Source of the DNA: Falsiroseomonas frigidaquae
GTDB taxonomy: Bacteria > Pseudomonadota > Alphaproteobacteria > Acetobacterales > Acetobacteraceae
Direction: 5' to 3'
NCBI RefSeq assembly: GCF_012163145.1
Contig: NZ_JAAVTX010000003.1
Span: forward strand, 620,001-684,000
Length of the DNA: 64,000 nt
Below, one piece after another: positions 58,031 to 64,000 of this stretch (position 1 is its first letter; each line of letters starts with the position of its first letter). The translations under genes were made by a program, and so were the position numbers. The notes beneath the pieces are model-generated. The model was not told the DNA's origin. It ran no database searches and worked only from the letters and a program-made list of their open reading frames with translations.

Positions 58031-59080
58031 CTACCGCGCGTGCCCGTCCCGCAGCAGCGCCGGAAGCTGGCGGAAATCCAGACCCTCCAGCAGGTCGTCG
58101 GCCGCCAGGCTGCTGCCCCACATCGCCTCCAGCACCGCCACCGCCGCCTGGGTCAGCGGCATCGCCACGCCACGCGGCACCGCCAGGCGCAGCCACAGCG
58201 CCAATCCGTAGGTGACGCTGACGGCCAGATGCGCCGCATCCAGCCCGCGCGGCCCGGGGGTGGCGCGGGCGGCGGCCAGGGCGCGGGCCATCACCGGCAG
58301 CGGCGCTTCCGGCACGCCGGCCAGGCGATGCAGCCCGGCGGCCAGGCTCGGCACCGCATGGCCATAGGCGCTGGCGAGTTCCAGCCGTTCCGCATCCAGG
58401 CGCTCCGCCAGGCGGCAGATGGCGGGGGTCATGCGGGCGTGCTGGTCCCAATCCTCCCCGGCCTCGATCCGGGTGACATTGCCCAGCGCCAGCGCCGCCT
58501 GCAGCACCGGCTCATGCGCCGCCAGCGCCGCGCCCAGCGCATCGGCCAGCGGGATGAAGCGCATGCCGAACAGATCGGCGCATAGCCCGGCCAGCGGGCC
58601 GGCGGAGGCGGCGGGAATGGCGGCCAGTTCCACCTCCTCCGGCAATGCCAGGATGCGAAGCTCATCCCCGGCCAGCCGCTCCGCCACCACCGGCGGTGTC
58701 GCCATGGCGCCGATCGGGGCGTGGCGGCCCTGCCGGGCCAGCAGCCGGTCCAGCAGCAGCGGGGCCAGCGAATGGCTTGGCGCCAGCAGCACCGGCACGC
58801 CTTCCGTCAGCATCGGCGCGATGCGGCGCAGCACCGGGCCCAGCGCATGCGGCGGCACGCTGACCAGCACGGCGCTGGCCCCGGCCAGGGCGCGCGCCAC
58901 ATCCACCGCGACATCCACCCGCGCGGTGCCGGACAGCACGCCCTGCACCGCCAGGCTGCTGCCGATGCCATGCGTGCCGCCGCCGCGCGGCGACCACAGC
59001 GCGGCCTCATGCCCCCGGCTGACGGCCAGCGCCGCCGCCCCCGGCCCCACCGCACCGGCCCCCAGGACTGCCAGGCGCAT
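58031..59080 (-). CDS. NAD/NADP octopine/nopaline dehydrogenase-like protein
   Basis: A 349-residue oxidoreductase with an N-terminal Rossmann domain (LAVLGAGAVGPGAAALAVSR, then ALWSPRGGG) and a C-terminal helical domain (about 180-320) of the opine-dehydrogenase type; the segment ALAAHEPVLQAALALGNVTR with its His and Asn fits that family's catalytic region. Opine dehydrogenases reductively condense an amino acid and a keto acid, and some make metallophores. There is no nicotianamine-synthase-like gene or exporter adjacent, so a metallophore pathway is not supported. A ketopantoate-reductase-like function is the alternative. Confidence 0.72.
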   Translation of the reverse strand: MRLAVLGAGAVGPGAAALAVSRGHEAALWSPRGGGTHGIGSSLAVQGVLSGTARVDVAVDVARALAGASAVLVSVPPHALGPVLRRIAPMLTEGVPVLLAPSHSLAPLLLDRLLARQGRHAPIGAMATPPVVAERLAGDELRILALPEEVELAAIPAASAGPLAGLCADLFGMRFIPLADALGAALAAHEPVLQAALALGNVTRIEAGEDWDQHARMTPAICRLAERLDAERLELASAYGHAVPSLAAGLHRLAGVPEAPLPVMARALAAARATPGPRGLDAAHLAVSVTYGLALWLRLAVPRGVAMPLTQAAVAVLEAMWGSSLAADDLLEGLDFRQLPALLRDGHAR

Positions 59081-59322
59081 GCGTTTCAGGCTTTCGGAGG
59101 CGGCGCGGCGGCGGGCCGGCCGTGAGAGGCGGGATCGGGCGGGGCGAGGCGGATCATCGGAACCACCTTACAGGCGCTTCGCGGGTTCCGCACCCCGCCG
59201 CGCTGCCGGGAGCACCCGGCGCACCACAGCGGCAACAAATCTTGCGGAGACACCCCCGTGTTCACAGGACCGTCGCCAGTCCTTCATTGCCCTGCCTTCG
59301 ATCGCGGTATTAATGCTTGTCC

Positions 59323-60276
59323 ATGCAGGCAACCGCCCGAATGACCGCGCCGGATGTGCTGCGCCCCCGCAAGCGGCGCCTCGCAATCCAATTCTCCGCC
59401 TCGGACCCCGAGGGGCTGTGGGGCGATGTCCTGGGGGAGCGTCCGCTGGGCGGCCGCTTCCGCGCGGTGCGCAGGCTGGTCTGCCTGCTGCTATGGACCA
59501 TCATCGCCATCCCGATCCAGGCGTTTCTGCTGTTGCTGCCCGGACGCGGCGCCGCCTCCTTCGCACGGGTCTACCACCGCACGCTCTGCGCGCTGATGGG
59601 CCTTCGCATCCAGGTGGTAGGCGAGGCCTCGACGGCGAAGCCGGTGCTGTTCGTCTCCAATCATTCCTCCTGGCTCGACATCCTGGTGCTCGGCGCGACG
59701 CTGGAGGCGAGCTTCGTCGGCAAGTCGGAAATCGAGGGCTGGCCGCTGATCAATACCGTGGCCAGGCTCGGCCGCACCGTCTTCGTCAGCCGCCGCCGCA
59801 GCGGCACGAAGGGGGAGGCGGATTCGATCCGCGCCCGGCTGGCCGCCGCCGACAATCTGATCCTGTTCCCCGAGGGCACCACCAGCGATGGCGGCCGCGT
59901 GCTGCCGTTCCGCAGCGCCTTCCTGTCGGTGGCCGACAGCGCGCGGGTGGTGCAGCCGGTGTCGGTGGTGTTCGACCGGCTGGGCGGCCTGCCGGCCTGC
60001 CGGCGCGACCGGCCGCTGTTTGCCTGGTATGGCGACACCGACATCTTCACCCATTTCTGGCGCCTGGCGCGGCGCCCCGGCGGGCGCGCCACCATCATCC
60101 TGCACGCGCCGCTGGACCCGGCCGCCTGGCCGGATCGCAAGGTGCTGGCGGCGGCCTGCTCCCAGGTGGTGGCGGATAGCTGTTCCACGCTGCGGCAGAA
60201 CCGCCCGGCCCTGCCGCTGCGCGCCACGCCGCCCCGCCCCCGCACCGACGCGCCGCCGGAAATCCTGCCGGCGTGA
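59323..60276 (+). CDS. 1-acyl-sn-glycerol-3-phosphate acyltransferase family (PlsC-like)
   Basis: Membrane-associated lysophospholipid acyltransferase of 317 residues. One or two hydrophobic segments near residues 50-75 (LVCLLLWTIIAIPIQAFLLL) anchor it. Catalytic motif NHSSWLD is at about residues 114-120, the glycerophosphate-binding FPEGTTSDGG at about residues 184-193, and a C-terminal Pro-rich tail follows. The ATG at 59323 is preferred; a TTG two codons earlier is possible. It lies upstream of miaB with a 192-bp gap. It could make phosphatidic acid or a lyso-lipid derivative such as an ornithine lipid. Confidence 0.88.
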   Translation: MQATARMTAPDVLRPRKRRLAIQFSASDPEGLWGDVLGERPLGGRFRAVRRLVCLLLWTIIAIPIQAFLLLLPGRGAASFARVYHRTLCALMGLRIQVVGEASTAKPVLFVSNHSSWLDILVLGATLEASFVGKSEIEGWPLINTVARLGRTVFVSRRRSGTKGEADSIRARLAAADNLILFPEGTTSDGGRVLPFRSAFLSVADSARVVQPVSVVFDRLGGLPACRRDRPLFAWYGDTDIFTHFWRLARRPGGRATIILHAPLDPAAWPDRKVLAAACSQVVADSCSTLRQNRPALPLRATPPRPRTDAPPEILPA

Positions 60277-60468
60277 CGCGCCGGACCCACGCTTCCCGCT
60301 TGACCCGGCGCGGGCCGATCCCGCAGCCTGACCGCGTGGTGAGACAGCCCCGGCAACCCTTCCTGGCCGCGGGCCGGACGCGCTTCGCTTGACCCGGGCG
60401 CGCGGCCTGCGCAAATCCCCCGCTTCCCTCCGCCCCGTCCCGGGCGGGGTGGTGGAGTGTGGCCCGGA

Positions 60469-61887
60469 ATGAACCCTGACAACCCGGATCGGCGTGCCCC
60501 CCAGAAGCGTTTGTTCATCCGCAGCTGGGGCTGCCAGATGAATGTCTATGACAGCGGCCGCATGGCGGATGTGCTGGCGCCGCTTGGCTATGCGCCGACG
60601 GAAACGCCGGAAGACGCCGACATGGTGGTGCTCAACACCTGCCATATCCGGGAGAAGGCGAGCGAGAAGCTGTTCTCCGAACTGGGCCGGCTGCGCGTGC
60701 TGAAGCAGGCGAAGGAACAGGGCGGCAGCCGCATGATCCTGGCCGTCGCCGGCTGCGTCGCCCAGGCGGAAGGCGCCGAGATCACCGCCCGCGCGCCCTA
60801 TGTGGACCTTGTGCTCGGCCCGCAGAGCTACCACCGGCTGCCGGAGATGGTGGCGCGGATCAGCCGCGCCACCGGATCGGTCATCGAGACCGATTTCCCG
60901 GCCGAGCAGAAATTCGACTTCCTGCCGGATTCCACCACGCCCCAGGGCGTCTCCGCCTTCCTGACCATCCAGGAAGGCTGCGACAAATTCTGTTCCTTCT
61001 GCGTCGTGCCCTACACCCGCGGCAGCGAATTTTCTCGAAGTGCCGCCGCAGTGCTGAAGGAGGCACGGCACCTGGTCGCACAGGGCGCCCGCGAAATCAC
61101 GCTGCTGGGGCAGAATGTGAATGCCTGGCACGGCGAGGGCCTGTCCGGCGGCACCTGGACGCTCGACCGGTTGCTGCTGGAATTGGCGGAGATCCCGAAC
61201 CTCGCCCGGCTGCGCTACACCACCAGCCATCCGCGGGACATGGATGACGCGCTGATCGCCGCCCATGGCCGCATCCCGCAGCTGATGCCCTTCCTGCACC
61301 TGCCGGTGCAATCGGGTTCGGACCGGATGCTGGCGGCGATGAACCGTGGCCACAAGGCGGACCTGTACCGCCAGATCGCCGACAAGCTTCGCACCGCGCG
61401 GCCCGATATCGCATTGTCCTCCGACTTCATCGCCGGCCATCCGGGCGAGTCCGAGGCGGACCATCAGGCGACGCTGAAGCTGATCGCCGATATCGGCTTC
61501 GCGCTGGCCTATTCCTTCAAATACTCCTCCCGCCCCGGCACCCCGGCGGCCAGCGCCGCGGTGCAGGTGGCGGAGGCCGAGAAGGACCGCAGGTTGCAGG
61601 AAATGCAGGCCCTGCTGCGGGAACAGCAGGATGCCTTCAACCGTTCCTGCATCGGGCGGCGATGCGATGTGCTGGTGACCGGCGCCGGGCGGCACGAAGG
61701 GCAGATTGCCGGTCGTTCACCCTGGCTGCAGCCGGTGCACGGCCTTGGATCGCCGCATCTCACGGGCCAGATAGTGTCCGCCACGGTCACCGCCGCGATG
61801 CCGAATTCGCTATCCGTCCGCCTCGAGGGGAATGAGGCGCTCGGTCCTCCGTCGCAAACGCCCCGTCAGGAGAAGGCCGCCGCTTGA
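60469..61887 (+). CDS. miaB: tRNA-2-methylthio-N6-isopentenyladenosine synthase MiaB
   Basis: Radical-SAM methylthiotransferase that modifies A37 of tRNAs reading U-starting codons. The 472 residues have the N-terminal Fe-S domain ([37 protein letters not shown]), the radical-SAM site [15 protein letters not shown] (about residues 173-187), LLGQNVNAW and [20 protein letters not shown], then a TRAM domain near residue 385 onward. ATG at 60469 is used; a GTG four codons earlier is possible. It is the first gene of the miaB-phoH-ybeY-corC operon, and its stop overlaps the next start. Confidence 0.96.
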   Translation: MNPDNPDRRAPQKRLFIRSWGCQMNVYDSGRMADVLAPLGYAPTETPEDADMVVLNTCHIREKASEKLFSELGRLRVLKQAKEQGGSRMILAVAGCVAQAEGAEITARAPYVDLVLGPQSYHRLPEMVARISRATGSVIETDFPAEQKFDFLPDSTTPQGVSAFLTIQEGCDKFCSFCVVPYTRGSEFSRSAAAVLKEARHLVAQGAREITLLGQNVNAWHGEGLSGGTWTLDRLLLELAEIPNLARLRYTTSHPRDMDDALIAAHGRIPQLMPFLHLPVQSGSDRMLAAMNRGHKADLYRQIADKLRTARPDIALSSDFIAGHPGESEADHQATLKLIADIGFALAYSFKYSSRPGTPAASAAVQVAEAEKDRRLQEMQALLREQQDAFNRSCIGRRCDVLVTGAGRHEGQIAGRSPWLQPVHGLGSPHLTGQIVSATVTAAMPNSLSVRLEGNEALGPPSQTPRQEKAAA

Positions 61888-62924
61888 ACACACCCCCCGC
61901 CGCGCTCAGCCTCCGCCCGCCGCCACGTCCCGTGCCAGCACGGGACACCAACACGCAGCGTGTCGTCACCATGCAATTCGACGACAACCAGCTATTGCCG
62001 CTGCTGTATGGCGAGCACGACCGCAACCTGGCCCGGATGGAAGTCCGGCTCGGCATCCGCCTTGGCAGCCGGGGCAACCGCCTGACCATCACCGGCGCGC
62101 CGGAGCGGACCGATGTGGCGGAAGCGGCGCTGATGGCGCTGTGGCGACGATTGCAGAAGGGGGAGCCGGTGGGCAGCGCGGAGGTCGAGGCGGCGATGCG
62201 GATGGCGGAGGGGGTGCAGGAAAGTGACCCCCGCCTGCCGCTGCAGGACCTGCCGGCGATCCGCACCCGCAAGGGCGCCATCGCGCCGCGCACCCCGGCC
62301 CAGGCCGCCTATATCGATGCGCTGGCGCGCAGCGAGATGGTATTCGGCGTCGGCCCGGCCGGCACCGGCAAGACCTACCTCGCCGTGGCGCAGGGCGTGG
62401 CGCTGCTGCAGGCCGGGCGTGTCGACCGCATCGTGCTGTCGCGCCCCGCGGTGGAGGCCGGCGAGAAGCTCGGCTACCTGCCGGGCGACCTGAAGGAGAA
62501 GGTCGACCCCTATCTCCGCCCGCTATACGACGCGCTGCACGACATGATGCCCGCCGAGCAGCTCACCCGTCGCATGGCGGCCGGCGAGATCGAGGTGGCG
62601 CCGCTGGCCTTCATGCGCGGCCGCACGCTGGCGCATTGCTACGCCATCCTGGACGAGGCGCAGAACACCACCGCCGCGCAGATGAAGATGTTCCTCACGC
62701 GAATGGGTGAGGGCAGCCGCATGGTCATCACCGGCGACCCGACCCAGGTGGACCTGCCGCCGGGCCAGCGTTCGGGGCTTGCCGAGGCGCTCTCCATCCT
62801 CTCGGGGGTGGACGGCATCACGGTGGCGAGATTTGCCGAAGAGGATGTGGTAAGGCATCCCTTGGTTGCGCGCATCGTCGCCGCATATGGTCGGATGGAC
62901 CAGGCGGCGCGCGGGCGTGGATGA
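61884..62924 (+). CDS. PhoH-like ATPase
   Basis: P-loop ATPase of 346 residues of the PhoH family, linked to RNA metabolism with YbeY. The Walker A motif [18 protein letters not shown] is at about residues 155-172, Walker [12 protein letters not shown] at about residue 253, with a GDPTQVDLP switch downstream. The N-terminal KH-like segment [16 protein letters not shown]-type pattern is present as [18 protein letters not shown] at 61884, overlapping the miaB stop, is chosen because AGGAGAAGG lies 8-11 nt upstream; ATG at 61971 is the alternative. The order miaB-phoH-ybeY is conserved. Confidence 0.93.
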   Translation: MNTPPAALSLRPPPRPVPARDTNTQRVVTMQFDDNQLLPLLYGEHDRNLARMEVRLGIRLGSRGNRLTITGAPERTDVAEAALMALWRRLQKGEPVGSAEVEAAMRMAEGVQESDPRLPLQDLPAIRTRKGAIAPRTPAQAAYIDALARSEMVFGVGPAGTGKTYLAVAQGVALLQAGRVDRIVLSRPAVEAGEKLGYLPGDLKEKVDPYLRPLYDALHDMMPAEQLTRRMAAGEIEVAPLAFMRGRTLAHCYAILDEAQNTTAAQMKMFLTRMGEGSRMVITGDPTQVDLPPGQRSGLAEALSILSGVDGITVARFAEEDVVRHPLVARIVAAYGRMDQAARGRG

Positions 62925-62984
62925 GTTGTTCGGTGACGGTCCTTCACACAGGGCGGATCGGGCACCGGGGGCATTTGGAGAGCG

Positions 62985-63512
62985 ATGGAACCGTTAAGTA
63001 GACATCCCGGCTCGGGCGCGGAGGCCCGGGCCGGGATGCAGAGCGAGGATGCGGGCATTACCGTCGTCCTCGCCACCCAGGGATGGCGTGCTGCCGTGCA
63101 TCACCCGGAAGCGCTTGCCCGCCGTGCCGTGGCCGCGGCCCTGCGGGAAGCCGGCGCCGCCGGCGCCGTCACCGTGCTGCTGACCGACGATGCGGAGGTC
63201 AAGCGCCTCAACACCGGGCATCGCGACAAGGCCAAGCCGACCAATGTGCTGTCCTTCCCGGGCGGCCTGCCGGGCCACCTGGGCGACATCGCCTTGGCGC
63301 TGGGCGTGGTGCGGCGGGAAGCCCGGGAAGCCGGGCGCAGGCCGGCGGACCATCTGGCGCATCTCGTCGCCCATGGTGCCCTGCATCTGGCTGGTCACGA
63401 TCACCTGGATGCCGGCGAGGCGCGGCGCATGGAACAGGCGGAGGCGCGCGTGATGCGCCGCCTCGGCCGCCCCAACCCCTGGAAGGAGGGCCGGGGACGG
63501 CCAGCGACATGA
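62985..63512 (+). CDS. ybeY: rRNA maturation endoribonuclease YbeY
   Basis: Zinc-dependent RNase needed for 16S rRNA 3'-end maturation and ribosome quality control. The 175-residue protein has LLTDDAEVKRLNTGHRDKAK, PTNVLSFPGG and the hallmark zinc motif HLVAHGALHLAGHDH with three His (about residues 126-140). The ATG at 62985 has GGAGAGCG 10 nt upstream. The N-terminal about 25 residues are a non-conserved extension; ATG at about residue 18 could also be used. It overlaps the corC-like gene by 4 bp and lies 60 bp after the PhoH gene. Confidence 0.94.
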   Translation: MEPLSRHPGSGAEARAGMQSEDAGITVVLATQGWRAAVHHPEALARRAVAAALREAGAAGAVTVLLTDDAEVKRLNTGHRDKAKPTNVLSFPGGLPGHLGDIALALGVVRREAREAGRRPADHLAHLVAHGALHLAGHDHLDAGEARRMEQAEARVMRRLGRPNPWKEGRGRPAT

Positions 63513-64000
63513 GCGGCAACGGAGACCATGCGGGCCACGCGACCCCGATCGAGCGCCGCAACAGCCTGCTCTGGCGGATCCAGGGCCTGCTGCGCCGGCG
63601 CACCGCGGACACCGTGCGTGACCAGGTCGAGGAACTGCTGGAAGGCCGGCAGGAGGAAGGCGCCCCGAACGACCCGGACCACCTCGGCGGCGGTCTGGAC
63701 CTGAATGAGCGCGCGCTGCTCGGCAATGTGCTGCGGCTGCGCGACAAGGCGGCCTATGACGTGATGGTGCCGCGCGCCGACATCCTGGCGATGCCGGAGG
63801 ATCTGACACTCGACCAGGCGATCCGCCTGATCCAGCGCGAGGGCCATAGCCGCTTCCCGGTGTACCGGGAGAACCTCGATGACATCGTCGGCATGGTGCA
63901 CATCAAGGATGTCTTCGCCGCGGTGGGGCGGGACCCGGATACCTTCTCGCTGAAGGCCATCCTGCGCCGGCCCCTGTTCGTGGTGCCGACGATCCCGGTG
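63509..64000 (+). CDS. CorC/HlyC-family CBS-domain protein, truncated by window edge
   Basis: Cytosolic CBS-domain protein (CorC/YbeX type) associated with magnesium/cobalt efflux or ribosome maintenance. About 164 residues are visible. After a variable N-terminus the family block LNERALLGNVLRLRDKAAYD leads to VMVPRADILAMPEDLTLDQA, and the first CBS domain reads IQREGHSRFPVYRENLDDIV then GMVHIKDVF. No DUF21 membrane domain precedes it, so it is the short soluble form. It begins inside the ybeY stop (ATGA). The C-terminal CBS and CorC_HlyC domains lie beyond the right edge. Confidence 0.9.
   Translation, partial: MSGNGDHAGHATPIERRNSLLWRIQGLLRRRTADTVRDQVEELLEGRQEEGAPNDPDHLGGGLDLNERALLGNVLRLRDKAAYDVMVPRADILAMPEDLTLDQAIRLIQREGHSRFPVYRENLDDIVGMVHIKDVFAAVGRDPDTFSLKAILRRPLFVVPTIPV

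Noticed and set aside
60277-60468. Regulatory RNA or riboswitch before miaB
   Set aside because: The region has GC-rich imperfect repeats (two CGCTTGACCCGG-like copies) and small dyads, but nothing matching a known RNA element.

Overview
The window is about 64 kb of very GC-rich chromosome. It most likely comes from an alphaproteobacterium of the Acetobacteraceae (Roseomonas-like). The reasons are the base composition, the alphaproteobacterial gene orders dnaA-rpsT-echA-mutM-ubiE, mutS-glnD and miaB-phoH-ybeY-corC, and the large number of periplasmic receptors of the Bug (tripartite tricarboxylate transporter, TTT) family. No tRNA, rRNA, prophage, insertion sequence or CRISPR array was found.

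Layout. 1-5.6 kb: exonuclease III (cut by the window edge), a fumarylacetoacetase-fold hydrolase, an aldose-1-epimerase-like protein, a ketopantoate-reductase-like protein, a DUF4394 protein and an ECF sigma/anti-sigma pair. 5.6-11.2 kb: the dnaA neighbourhood. 11.2-37.2 kb: an accessory catabolic region. It holds six Bug receptors with no TctA/TctB membrane partner, an eight-gene operon on the minus strand (GST, CoA-transferase, carboxymuconolactone-decarboxylase-like protein, amidohydrolase, three consecutive Bug receptors, crotonase), a two-subunit class I fumarase/tartrate dehydratase, a complete DctP-DctQ-DctM TRAP transporter and a FAD-Bug-FAD operon. coq7, dnaN and an agmatinase-like gene are interleaved. 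37.3-46.7 kb: DUF488, malic enzyme, mutS, glnD and a lipoprotein. 46.7-49.6 kb: an aroE-coaE-dnaQ-lutA operon. 49.7-58 kb: gshB, an M15-like peptidase, a small stress membrane protein, a lytic transglycosylase, a frameshifted VOC gene, hrcA, lutB with a small unknown gene and lutC, an Smr protein and an XRE regulator. 58-64 kb: an opine-dehydrogenase-like gene, an acyltransferase and miaB-phoH-ybeY-corC.

How the genes work together. Most of the central region looks built to capture and degrade organic acids. The receptors bind carboxylates, and the neighbouring CoA-transferase, crotonase, lactonase-type amidohydrolase, enolase-superfamily enzyme, hydro-lyase and dehydrogenases would process them. 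LutA, LutB and LutC would oxidise L-lactate, although lutA lies about 7 kb from lutBC. Substrates cannot be read from sequence alone.

The most unusual signals are repeats. Three unrelated genes (echA, mutM, a puuD-like gene) each have their stop codon inside a unit of a private tandem array (23, 28 and 26 bp units). Each unit contains dyad symmetry, and each array continues past the gene. A fourth array (24 bp, in frame) encodes octapeptide repeats at the MutS N-terminus. A separate dispersed palindromic element occurs four times, always just downstream of a gene.
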